A DNA stretch of 48,804 nucleotides. It comes from a virus. The notes beneath the pieces are model-generated. The model did no database searches, was not told the origin of the DNA, and was given only the letters and a program-made list of their open reading frames with translations. The position numbers and the translations under genes were made by a program. This document shows, one piece after another, positions 14,273-21,394 of the stretch (positions within the stretch are counted from its first letter, which is position 1; each line of letters opens with the position of its first letter). The stretch is from the IMG/VR virus record IMGVR_UViG_3300023118_000009, positions 1 to 48,804 of that record; one strand, 5' to 3'.

Positions 14273-14309
14273 AAGTCCGCTTTTCTTTTCATCTGAAACA
14301 GGGGATAAG
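14273..14309 (+). promoter_or_regulatory. conserved promoter element, copy in front of the SNF2 helicase
   Basis: TCCGCTTTTCTTTTCATCTG with GATAAG at 14304-14309, 18 bp after CTTTTC. Unlike copies 1-4 it has no AAAGGG tract but shares 22 identical bases with the minus-strand left-operon promoter, so these two form a subclass. The helicase TTG start lies 30 bases beyond the -10. Confidence 0.7.
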
Positions 14310-14338
14310 AAAAGCTCTCGACGTGCGGAGCAATAGCC

Positions 14339-16096
14339 TTGAAGCTTTCTATTGACGTCAAAAATACAGAGGCCGTGGGCGCCTTCGGGCCGCTTGCGGC
14401 CTCTCTCATGTCGACGCTCGAAGGGCGCAAGCATTGGGCATCCTCGACCCGTCTCAAATTCGAGACGACGGAGCACAATCTCCGCACGATGCGCGAGGCG
14501 TTCACCTCGCTACAGGAGGTCGATCTCCGTTCAGGCGACGAGTTCGAGGCGTTCGCCGGCCTGCCCGGCGCCGATGTGTACGCTGAGAGGGAGAAGGCGG
14601 GCGGGAAGTTCGCAGCACGAGACAGAGAGCCCCCGCCGTCGTCCATTCTGCTCCCGAGCGAGAGGCGGAGCTTTAAAGTCGAGAGAACCGGCGCATGGCC
14701 CTTCCGCGTCGAGCCATTCGACTATCAGCTGGCCAACTTCGAGGAGTTCAAGGACGACCCCGCGTTCGCCATTTTCTCGGAGCAAGGGACGGGCAAGACG
14801 AAAACCGCGCTGGACATCGTGTCCTATCGCTACTTCGCGAAGATGATCGATTGCGTCATCGTCCTGTCGAACCCGAAGGGCGTGCATGCGCAGTGGGTCG
14901 AGGAGGCATTGCCGGCGCACCTTTGGCTCGGTATCCCGCTGCAGGCGGACTACTGGGACGGCAAGAAAGCGCCGCGCTGGGTCGGCAAAAGGTTCGACGG
15001 GCTGCAGGTATTCTCCGGCAATATCGACATGGTATCGCACCCCCGCAGCCGGGCGGTACTGCAGGCGCTCGTCGATCTGCACGGCAAGCGTTGCATGTTC
15101 ATCATCGACGAGAGCGACAGCATTAAGAATGCGTCTGCGACCCGTTCGAAGGAAGCAAAGAAGCTCGGTGACCTCTGCGGCTTCCGGCTCATTATGACCG
15201 GCACGCCGATCGCAAAAGACCTGACAGACGAGTGGGCGCAGTTCAAATTCCTGAACGAACGCTTCATCGGGCACCGCTACAAGACCAGCTTTCAATCCGA
15301 GTTCTGCCGCATGGGCGGGTTCGAGGGCCGCGCCGTCATCGGGCACCGGAATCTAGAGAAGTTCAAGGCGCTGACGCAGCCGCACATATTCCGGGCGACG
15401 AAGCGCGAGTTGAACTTGCCGCCGAAAATGTATGACACGATTGCGTTCGATCTGTCCGACGAGCAACGGCGCTATATGAAGGAACTCAAGGAGAGCTTCC
15501 TCGCGCAATTGGACAACGGGCAGATTGCCAGCGTCGCGAACGCCGCCGCGCTCCTCGTGCGCCTGCAGCAAATTTCCTGCGGCTATGCGGTCGACGAGCA
15601 CGGCACCGTGTTCGAGACGGAGAAGAACCCGCGCCGGGACGTGCTCGTGTCCGCCATCGAAAAGCTGCCCGGCAAGGTGATCGTTTGGTGCAGGTTCAAC
15701 GCCGACATCGAGTTGCTACGCACGACCTTCTCGAACTCCTGCACCGTCATTTATGGTGCAACGAAGCAGAAGGACCGTGAGCACGCAAAGGAGGCGTTCC
15801 TCGACCCGGAGGGGCCACGCTACCTCGTCGCGAACCCCGCCGCAGCCGGCAAGGGTGTCGACGGGCTGCAGAAGGTATGCGACACGGCGATTTATTATTC
15901 GAATAGCTTCAATGCTATTGAGCGCTGGCAGAGTGAAGACCGTATCCACCGGATCGGCATGGGGGAGACGGCGAGCTATATCGACCTCATAGCGCGCGGC
16001 TCTCCCGACCGATCTATCCTGACCAACCTGAGGGCAAAGAAAAGCCTGTCCGACCTCGTGCTCGACGATATCCGCCACATTGTAGAGGAAATTTGA
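14339..16096 (+). CDS. SNF2-family DNA helicase/translocase
   Basis: 585 residues. After an N-terminal ~115-residue region of unknown fold come superfamily 2 motifs: Q-like FDYQLANFEEF, Walker A SEQGTGKTKT, motif Ia VIVLSNPKG, DExx-type IIDESDSIKN, motif III MTGTPIAKD, and in the C-terminal lobe VIVWCRFNADIELL, ANPAAAGKGVDGL and RWQSEDRIHRIG (motif VI with its arginine fingers). Phage SNF2 proteins remodel forks or recombination intermediates, as does UvsW-type helicase. It starts at TTG 14339 with GCGGAG upstream. It is the largest gene of the plus block and the nearest to the putative origin. Confidence 0.93.
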   Translation: MKLSIDVKNTEAVGAFGPLAASLMSTLEGRKHWASSTRLKFETTEHNLRTMREAFTSLQEVDLRSGDEFEAFAGLPGADVYAEREKAGGKFAARDREPPPSSILLPSERRSFKVERTGAWPFRVEPFDYQLANFEEFKDDPAFAIFSEQGTGKTKTALDIVSYRYFAKMIDCVIVLSNPKGVHAQWVEEALPAHLWLGIPLQADYWDGKKAPRWVGKRFDGLQVFSGNIDMVSHPRSRAVLQALVDLHGKRCMFIIDESDSIKNASATRSKEAKKLGDLCGFRLIMTGTPIAKDLTDEWAQFKFLNERFIGHRYKTSFQSEFCRMGGFEGRAVIGHRNLEKFKALTQPHIFRATKRELNLPPKMYDTIAFDLSDEQRRYMKELKESFLAQLDNGQIASVANAAALLVRLQQISCGYAVDEHGTVFETEKNPRRDVLVSAIEKLPGKVIVWCRFNADIELLRTTFSNSCTVIYGATKQKDREHAKEAFLDPEGPRYLVANPAAAGKGVDGLQKVCDTAIYYSNSFNAIERWQSEDRIHRIGMGETASYIDLIARGSPDRSILTNLRAKKSLSDLVLDDIRHIVEEI

Positions 16097-16098
16097 CT

Positions 16099-16371
16099 AT
16101 GGACGACACTGCCACAATGCCTGTTGACTTCGGCCTGTCCGATCGGGAAACGATCCTGTTTGACAAGTTTGCGTCTGACGTGTCCTGCACATCAGACGCA
16201 CTCCAACAGGAACTGGAAAAGCACGACCTCGGATCGGCGAACCCGAAGGCGCTGGTCATTCTCGTCAAGTACCTGTCGGCGAAGGTCGCCCCGCACGGAT
16301 ATATCATCGAGCGCACCAGCAAAATTGGGCGCGGCGCAAAGGCGGTCTACAGCATGACCAAGAGATTTTGA
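16099..16371 (+). CDS. small winged-helix-like protein, 90 aa
   Basis: Starts MDDTATMPVDFGLSDRE. The C-terminal half (ALVILVKYLSAKVAPHGYIIERT then GAKAVYSM) resembles the recognition helix and wing of OmpR-type winged-helix domains, without a receiver domain. The ATG at 16099 follows GAGG by about 10 bases; a TTG at 16093 in TTGA overlap with the helicase is an alternative. A DNA-binding regulator is plausible but not proven. Promoter copy 4 begins right after its stop. Confidence 0.6.
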   Translation: MDDTATMPVDFGLSDRETILFDKFASDVSCTSDALQQELEKHDLGSANPKALVILVKYLSAKVAPHGYIIERTSKIGRGAKAVYSMTKRF

Positions 16372-16372
16372 A

Positions 16373-16409
16373 GAAAGGGCTTTTCTTTTTATTTCGGATG
16401 GGGCATAAA
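16373..16409 (+). promoter_or_regulatory. conserved promoter cassette, copy 4
   Basis: GAAAGGGCTTTTCTTTTT, a spacer ending GGATGGGG, CATAAA at 16404-16409 exactly 18 bp after CTTTTC, then a leader AACAGGGAGACGCCGCC ending at the GTG at 16439. The leader resembles those of copies 1-3. Confidence 0.75.
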
Positions 16410-16438
16410 CCGTGTAGTTGAAACAGGGAGACGCCGCC

Positions 16439-16762
16439 GTGAGCAATAATCCGATCGCCTCGCATATCGCTTTTGACATGATCGAGCATCCCTATCGGGA
16501 AGTCATCGTGACGCTGGCGGAAGCGCCCGCGTTTCAGGAGAACAACATTTGCCGCCTCGCTCGTGTGATCTGGGCCGAGGGTTCCTGCATCGCATCGCCT
16601 TGGTCCTATGGCAAACTCTGGTACTTCGGTGGCACCAACATCGTCAGTCGCATCGGCGCCGGTGCGTCGGGAGATTTGACCGTGTGGGAGCACCCCGTCG
16701 CCCCGCACGACCGTAAGGCGGTCGCTGCTCTTGTTGCCTCCCGCACGGAGGTGGCAGCGTGA
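16439..16762 (+). CDS. hypothetical protein, 107 aa
   Basis: GTG start at 16439, directly after the conserved leader (AGGGAGA). Contains HPYREVIVTLAEAPAFQENN, VIWAEGSCIASPWSYGKLWYFGG and a helical end (DRKAVAALVASR); mixed alpha/beta and soluble. Its stop overlaps the next GTG as GTGA. No family recognised. Confidence 0.65.
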   Translation: MSNNPIASHIAFDMIEHPYREVIVTLAEAPAFQENNICRLARVIWAEGSCIASPWSYGKLWYFGGTNIVSRIGAGASGDLTVWEHPVAPHDRKAVAALVASRTEVAA

Positions 16763-17202
16763 AATACCTTTTCGCCAACCTTGACCTGAACAATACCGCG
16801 ATCGCGAACGCGATCGGCGACGAGAGCGCGGCGCGCCTGCTAAATTTCTTCGGATGCGATTGGAAGCCTTCGAAGAAACCTACCCACTTCGAGCAATTTT
16901 GGCGCGAGAGCATACAGCGCCGGGCGACGGACAAAATCCTCGGCGAGGTCGCACAAGAGCGCTACGCCACCATTTCCTCGCATGTCGCGGAATACAAGCT
17001 CGACGCGCCGTCGATCTCCGAGCGCGAGACACTCGACCGCCTCGAATTTCTTGCGCAAGGGCAGTCGCAGGATGCCGGCGGCAACGCCCGCTGCGCCGAA
17101 CTGCGCGGGCAGGCCCGTCTAGTCCGTGAGCGGATTAAAGCTCGCGCCATGCAAACCGCAGAGCGCGCGATCCGCGCGGCTGCTTTCACCCTGAAGGATT
17201 AG
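16759..17202 (+). CDS. hypothetical protein, 147 aa
   Basis: GTG start in GTGA overlap. The N-terminal part (KYLFANLDLNNTAIANAIGD, FFGCDWKPSKKPTHF) is followed by a long charged helical region (RYATISSHVAEYKLDAPS, ARCAELRGQARLVRERIKAR) that may be a coiled coil. No family recognised. It is four bases upstream of the Nmad5-like gene, so likely in the same transcript. Confidence 0.6.
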   Translation: MKYLFANLDLNNTAIANAIGDESAARLLNFFGCDWKPSKKPTHFEQFWRESIQRRATDKILGEVAQERYATISSHVAEYKLDAPSISERETLDRLEFLAQGQSQDAGGNARCAELRGQARLVRERIKARAMQTAERAIRAAAFTLKD

Positions 17203-17206
17203 AGAA

Positions 17207-17821
17207 ATGGCACAAACGCGCCTTACGAACGATACGCGGGAGAATATCCGCACCGCGCTGATCAACCAGCGCTTCGCCGACGAATACACGGCCCTGCGGG
17301 CTGAGTTCGCGGCCTTCGCGCTCGACGTCTACAATGACGTATTCAACCCATCGACCCGCCGGAAAATGGAAGAACTGCCGGCGGGCTGGCTCCAGAAGGA
17401 TGACGACATTAAGATCAACTTCGACGTACCGGGCGAGCGCGGATATTGCCAGCTGAATTTCAACGGCACCGTCTCCGGCCTTTCTTCGAGCATCGGCACG
17501 TGCCCGGAGACGGTTCACCGTCTGTTCCCGCACAATAAGCATGGCGTTTGCTGCAAGAGCTATGAGCGTGGGCACGCCCTGTCGATCCGCTATGCGGCAC
17601 TCACGGAACGTCGCATAGACCTCGAAGCGACGAAGGATGCGGCGAAGACGAAACTTACCGCCGCCCTTTGGTCCCTCACCACGGTCGAAAAGCTGATCGA
17701 AATCTGGCCCGACGCCGAGCCCTTCGCGGCGCCGTTCCTCGCCGGCAAGGTGCCGAACCTGCCCTCGGTGCCCGTTGCGGCGCTGAACGAAATCCTTCGT
17801 CTTCCCGTTGCTGCGGAGTAG
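17207..17821 (+). CDS. Nmad5-like (nucleotide modification associated domain 5) protein
   Basis: 204 residues. The N-terminus MAQTRLTNDTRENIRTALI, then LALDVYNDVF-like helix (FALDVYNDVFNPSTRRKM) and LPAGWLQKDDDI, with the C-terminal WSLTTVEKLIEIWPDAEPF, follow the pattern I know for the Nmad5 family, catalogued in phage nucleotide-modification neighbourhoods. No catalytic activity has been shown to me for the family, so the role is inferential. It supports the view that this phage handles non-standard nucleotides, together with the ThyX-like and DUF1599-like genes of the left operon. Confidence 0.65.
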   Translation: MAQTRLTNDTRENIRTALINQRFADEYTALRAEFAAFALDVYNDVFNPSTRRKMEELPAGWLQKDDDIKINFDVPGERGYCQLNFNGTVSGLSSSIGTCPETVHRLFPHNKHGVCCKSYERGHALSIRYAALTERRIDLEATKDAAKTKLTAALWSLTTVEKLIEIWPDAEPFAAPFLAGKVPNLPSVPVAALNEILRLPVAAE

Positions 17822-17825
17822 GTCC

Positions 17826-18314
17826 ATGACGCTCGAAGAACTCAAGGCGGCTTTTGCCGATCTCCACGACTTCATGGGCGGCTCGCCGCGCGAGGTTTCC
17901 CTCGTGCTCGGATCAAATTTCACGGACCCTTCCCTGACGCTGACGGAGGACAGTCGTTATCGCTCCGGGCGCGTGCGGGAGCCCTTCACCGTTTCGGTCA
18001 GGGGAGAAACGTTCGAGGAAATGTTCGCAAAGGCGCGCGTCATCTGGGACGAGCACCGCATGACCGCCGACGAGGGTTCTATCCGGGAAATGGCCCTCGA
18101 TATTATCCAGCTCACCTATGAGTTCGGCGAGTGCAATGAAGCCGCCTTGCGACAGAACGGCAAGTTTTCCGCCCGGCAGATTGACGACTACAAACAACTC
18201 GCGATCGACCGCGCCAACACGATGGCGGAGCGCGGCCCGTTCTCTGTCGTCGAGGCCGCATCCAGCAACGGCGCCCCGGCTTACGGCATCGGTGACGAGG
18301 AGATACCGCTTTGA
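17826..18314 (+). CDS. hypothetical protein, 162 aa
   Basis: Starts MTLEELKAAFADLHDFMG. A strand-rich first half (REPFTVSVRGETFEEMFAKA) is followed by long helices (SIREMALDIIQLTYEFGE, ARQIDDYKQLAIDRANTMAE). The pattern SVRGETFEEMFAKARVIW resembles small phage proteins of unknown function. The ATG at 17826 follows the previous stop by four bases; its own stop overlaps the next TTG as TTGA. Confidence 0.6.
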   Translation: MTLEELKAAFADLHDFMGGSPREVSLVLGSNFTDPSLTLTEDSRYRSGRVREPFTVSVRGETFEEMFAKARVIWDEHRMTADEGSIREMALDIIQLTYEFGECNEAALRQNGKFSARQIDDYKQLAIDRANTMAERGPFSVVEAASSNGAPAYGIGDEEIPL

Positions 18315-18508
18315 ACGCCTTTCTGGTCTTCCTGTCCATCATTCTCGCCGCGCTCTCCTATGTGTGCGCGATCGTGTTCGGAATGCAGCGCAGCGATGTC
18401 GACCTCGGCAAGATGCCGAAGCATGCCGGCTGGCTCACGTTCGGGATTTCGGCTATGTTCCTTGTCGTGTCGCTGATTCTTATGCGCAACGCTGGGAGGG
18501 TGTTCTAA
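18311..18508 (+). CDS. two-span membrane protein, 65 aa
   Basis: TTG start in TTGA overlap. Hydrophobic segments at about 4-24 (FLVFLSIILAALSYVCAIVF) and 42-57 (TFGISAMFLVVSLILM) flank a basic loop (DVDLGKMPKHAGW). A second two-span protein follows in a TAATG overlap, suggesting the two work as a pair. No family recognised. Confidence 0.6.
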   Translation: MNAFLVFLSIILAALSYVCAIVFGMQRSDVDLGKMPKHAGWLTFGISAMFLVVSLILMRNAGRVF

Positions 18509-18690
18509 TGGGCGCGGCCCTTCTCATGCTCTCTGGGGTTCTCGTCGCCTTCGCCTCCGTTGTTATGTTCAGCGCGGGCGGAGAATTGGCGGCGGGGCAC
18601 GCAAAGAGCGCACGGTTCAGCACCCGTCTCGCCGTCGGCATTCTCGTCTGCTCCTATGGGCTCATGGCAACGGCATGGTGGGTGCTATGA
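18508..18690 (+). CDS. two-span membrane protein, 60 aa
   Basis: Starts MGAALLMLSGVLVAFASVVM, with a second hydrophobic segment LAVGILVCSYGLMATAWWVL at the C-terminus and a basic loop between (GHAKSARFSTR). It overlaps the previous stop as TAATG and the next start as ATGA. It is paired with the preceding two-span protein; the pair's function is unknown. Confidence 0.6.
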   Translation: MGAALLMLSGVLVAFASVVMFSAGGELAAGHAKSARFSTRLAVGILVCSYGLMATAWWVL

Positions 18691-19205
18691 GCTTGCATGC
18701 AAACGGCGAAGGGGAACGCATGGCGGCGGAGATCGCCGTTATGATCGACATGGGCTGCAGGGTCGACCCCTGCGGCTCCCGCGTTACCTGCGATCCTGTC
18801 CCGGAGGCGTCGGATATCGACTTCCTCGTCGAGGTGCCAAGGAGCGACGGCACCGTATCGAAAATCGTACTGCTGCTGACCAGCTACGGGTTCGAGTGGG
18901 AAGGGAGCGAGCACTACCAGACGATGATAAGCGACGGGTTCATGTCGTGGCGACTTTCGTCGCCGCACCCGTGCTCGGGCAAGGGAGACAGCATCAACCT
19001 AATAGTCACGAGCAATCCCAACTTCGCCGCCCGGCACCGGTGCGCGACGTCCCTCTGCAAACGGCTCAACCTCCTGCACAAGCCCGACCGCATCGCGACG
19101 TTTCGTGCGGTCCTTTACGGGATCACATGGGATGCCGGCAAGGATTTGGTCTTGCCGCCGCAGCCGGTTCCTTTCGACGTGCAACCCTTCGACGGAGAAT
19201 TTTAA
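18687..19205 (+). CDS. nucleotidyltransferase-fold (Pol beta-like) protein
   Basis: 172 residues. CGSRVTCDPVPEASDIDFLVEV contains the hallmark of the family: G-S, then about 12 residues later D-x-D in a hydrophobic strand. A third acidic residue is not obvious; DSINLIVTSN carries a candidate Asp on the next conserved strand. NTases of this size transfer nucleotides to proteins, RNA or small molecules, or serve as toxins. The small two-span genes upstream and the MazG-like gene downstream do not settle which. The start at 18687 follows from the ATGA overlap; an ATG 12 bases upstream is an alternative. Confidence 0.7.
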   Translation: MSLHANGEGERMAAEIAVMIDMGCRVDPCGSRVTCDPVPEASDIDFLVEVPRSDGTVSKIVLLLTSYGFEWEGSEHYQTMISDGFMSWRLSSPHPCSGKGDSINLIVTSNPNFAARHRCATSLCKRLNLLHKPDRIATFRAVLYGITWDAGKDLVLPPQPVPFDVQPFDGEF

Positions 19206-20314
19206 TGAACATGGAAGACGAACGCATCAAGCGCCTTTGCCGGGAGCATTTCATCCGCATGTTCCCGGAGTTCGCGCCGATGAAAGCTGACATCATGCGC
19301 GGCACCCTCGACGGATCGCCGACGCTCTGCGGCATGATCGAAGGGGCGCGCGCCGTCGGCATGCCGGAGCTTCTGCCCTACCCGAAATCGTTCCAGCAGC
19401 GCGTTAAGCCGTGGATGCTGCAATGCTTCGGAATGGAAGTCGCGTCCGACCGCCTCGAACGCGGCGACAGGCTGCTGGAGGAGGTGCTCGAACTCCTGCA
19501 GGCGGTCGATTATCCGTTCGAGCGCATCTATCCTCTGATCGATTATGTTTTTCACCGTCCGGCCGGACATCTTCCGCAGGAAGTCGGCGGGGTTATGGTC
19601 ACCCTTGCGGCCTTCTGTCTCGCGCACGGCCCGGATATGCACGCCTGCGGCGATACGGAACTCGAACGCATTTCCGACCCGGAGATCGTCGTGAAAATCC
19701 GGGAGAAGCAGAAGGCGAAGCCGCGCGGGTCCGCGCTTCCTGTCGCGGCGCACGGAACCCCCGCCCATTCCACCTTCGACAATCTCCCGCGCGCAGGACT
19801 TCCTATGGAACCGATGCTCCGGGACGATCCGTCTCTCGACGCGACGGACTTCGCGCACCCGGCATGGTGGCGCGGGAACGATGCGGGCGTCGGCACGATT
19901 TGCGGCAAGGTCACGGAGCTTCTCGACGGCAAGCCTCTTGCGGGTGTTGCACGGGAGCCGTGGCAAACCGTCCGGGTTCGTGTCGCAAATCTCGTGCAGA
20001 AGTCCACAGCCGTGGGGCAGGACGGGCAAACGGAACTTGCGATGTGGAAAGCTAGGGCGGAACGCGCGGAAGCCGCCCTTCAGCCGCTCTGCGACATCGC
20101 TAAGGCATACAAAGAGAATGGTCTTGACGACTTCCGCCCGGAGTGTGATGCATCCGGGAAGTTCCCGAAGGTCGCGCCGGGACAGAGCGAGCTTTATTCC
20201 GGGCGCGGCGGAAAGCAGCTTCTGGTTCTTGAAGACGCGCTGCACGCTGAGCGCGTGATCGATCAGGCCGTCGTCTCCGCCGAATATTCAGAAACCCCCT
20301 TCGGAGGGATTTGA
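19205..20314 (+). CDS. protein with MazG-like NTP pyrophosphohydrolase domain
   Basis: 369 residues. Around residues 80-140, ERGDRLLEEVLELLQAVDYP and PQEVGGVMVTLAAFC match the EExxE and ExxD helices of all-alpha NTP pyrophosphatases (MazG/DUF550 type), though the second motif reads EVGGV, not ExxD. The N-terminal ~75 residues (CREHFIRMFPEFAPMKADIM) and the long C-terminal region with a predicted helix (LAMWKARAERAEAALQPLC) have no motif I recognise. A nucleotide-pool role is inferred. It starts in a TAATG overlap with the NTase gene. Confidence 0.65.
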   Translation: MNMEDERIKRLCREHFIRMFPEFAPMKADIMRGTLDGSPTLCGMIEGARAVGMPELLPYPKSFQQRVKPWMLQCFGMEVASDRLERGDRLLEEVLELLQAVDYPFERIYPLIDYVFHRPAGHLPQEVGGVMVTLAAFCLAHGPDMHACGDTELERISDPEIVVKIREKQKAKPRGSALPVAAHGTPAHSTFDNLPRAGLPMEPMLRDDPSLDATDFAHPAWWRGNDAGVGTICGKVTELLDGKPLAGVAREPWQTVRVRVANLVQKSTAVGQDGQTELAMWKARAERAEAALQPLCDIAKAYKENGLDDFRPECDASGKFPKVAPGQSELYSGRGGKQLLVLEDALHAERVIDQAVVSAEYSETPFGGI

Positions 20315-20316
20315 TT

Positions 20317-20583
20317 ATGAGCCGCATTGGAAGCATCGCAGGCGCCGGCCTCGCAATGGCGATCGCCGCAGCCCGTTCCGCCGGAATGTCGGTCAACCTT
20401 GTTCCGAGCCCGCCGGACCCGCACGACACGTCTAAGCCGTCCGCGCGGGAGCGCCCGAAGGCGATCTATGTCGCCCCGTCGCTCACGAAGCACGTCCGCA
20501 ATCGCAAGGAGGGGCGGGGCGCTGCGGAGCGTCGACGGAAGCAAATGGCAAAGATTGCCGCGAAACGGGAGGGCAAGGCATGA
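20317..20583 (+). CDS. small basic protein, 88 aa
   Basis: Starts MSRIGSIAGAGLAMAIAAARS, a weakly hydrophobic N-terminal helix. It then becomes very basic (TKHVRNRKEGRGAAERRRKQMAKIAAKREGKA), which suggests binding to nucleic acid or acidic surfaces. Ribosome-binding site GGAGGG upstream; a TTG at 20311 (TTGA overlap) is the alternative start. No family recognised. Confidence 0.55.
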   Translation: MSRIGSIAGAGLAMAIAAARSAGMSVNLVPSPPDPHDTSKPSARERPKAIYVAPSLTKHVRNRKEGRGAAERRRKQMAKIAAKREGKA

Positions 20584-20855
20584 TCAGCGTCAAGAGTCAA
20601 ATTGACTGGCCGCCCGAGGTCTTCATAGGCCGGACGTGCATCCGTCACCCGACAGGGGAGGAAAGCGGGAACTACTCGACGAAGGCCGGCGATGGTCGTG
20701 AGCGGTATATCCCGGCTGCGTCCTTGGTCACTGACGAGATGATCGAAAAGGCCGCGCGGGCAATCATGGCGAGCGCCGCCATAAAGTGGGATAGCCCAAT
20801 AAGGGCGGAAGCGCTGCGCCACGCCCGCTCCGCATTAAAGGCGGTGATCCGGTGA
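20580..20855 (+). CDS. hypothetical protein, 91 aa
   Basis: Starts MISVKSQIDWPPEVFIGRT; the middle holds RERYIPAASLVTDEMIEKAARAIMASAA, a helical motif frequent in small phage proteins of unknown role. ATGA and GTGA overlaps on either side. No family can be named. Confidence 0.6.
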   Translation: MISVKSQIDWPPEVFIGRTCIRHPTGEESGNYSTKAGDGRERYIPAASLVTDEMIEKAARAIMASAAIKWDSPIRAEALRHARSALKAVIR

Positions 20856-21067
20856 CCTACATCACCCCCGCCGTCCCGCTCGCGATCGGCGATCCTGTCG
20901 AGGTCGAGCGGTTCAAAATCGAGCACGGCAAGTCGTCGAAAATCTGGGTGCCCGCAACCGTCTGCGTTGTCGAGCGCTTCTATATCGGCGTCGCCTTTGC
21001 CGACGGGAGCAAGGCGCACATTCTCCCGTCGCACTGGCGACGCGTCATGAAACCTCTGAAGGTGTAG
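20852..21067 (+). CDS. hypothetical beta-rich protein, 71 aa
   Basis: GTG start in GTGA overlap. Five strands can be traced (LAIGDPVEVERFKIE, IWVPATVCVVERFYIGVAFADGS, AHILPSHWRRVM), the arrangement of a small SH3-like or Tudor-like barrel. No family recognised. Confidence 0.6.
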   Translation: MTYITPAVPLAIGDPVEVERFKIEHGKSSKIWVPATVCVVERFYIGVAFADGSKAHILPSHWRRVMKPLKV

Positions 21068-21070
21068 CTT

Positions 21071-21394
21071 ATGGCGAACCATCCCAACCCCTGCCGCGTG
21101 CGCGGCGTTCTCTATCCGTCGCAGACTGCCGCCGCTCGGGCTCTCGGCGTGACGAAAACTACCGTCGGCATGGCCCTTAACCGAGGCGCGATTGACACCA
21201 TTGGCCTCGGAAAGAATAGCACCTTGCGCACGCCGATCCGGGTCGGCGGCAAGTCCTACCGATCGCAGTATGAAGCCGCGTCGGCCCATGGCATTGGCTA
21301 CAGCAATTTCAAATACCTTGTTCACAAGGCGAAGCTCGCCGGGCGCGGCGGCAAGCTGCCGACGCCGTTCGGGCTCTTGGAGGTGCCGCTATGA
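21071..21394 (+). CDS. protein of two NUMOD1-like helix-turn-helix repeats, copy A
   Basis: 107 residues with two units: RGVLYPSQTAAARALGVTKT then GGKSYRSQYEAASAHGIGYS, each of the form G-x-x-Y-x-S-x-x-x-A-A-x-x-x-G followed by a recognition-like helix. This is the NUMOD1-type modular DNA-binding unit usually attached to homing endonucleases, but no nuclease domain is present here. The next gene is a paralogue. Role: sequence-specific DNA binding is inferred from the module. Confidence 0.65.
   Translation: MANHPNPCRVRGVLYPSQTAAARALGVTKTTVGMALNRGAIDTIGLGKNSTLRTPIRVGGKSYRSQYEAASAHGIGYSNFKYLVHKAKLAGRGGKLPTPFGLLEVPL

Noticed and set aside
14531-15346. 271-codon minus-strand open frame inside the SNF2 gene
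   Set aside because: The plus strand carries all helicase motifs in order; the minus frame has none.
16035-16050. AAAGAAAAGCC inside the SNF2 gene resembling the inverted promoter core
   Set aside because: It lies in coding sequence, lacks the conserved flanks and spacing, and has no gene start beyond it.
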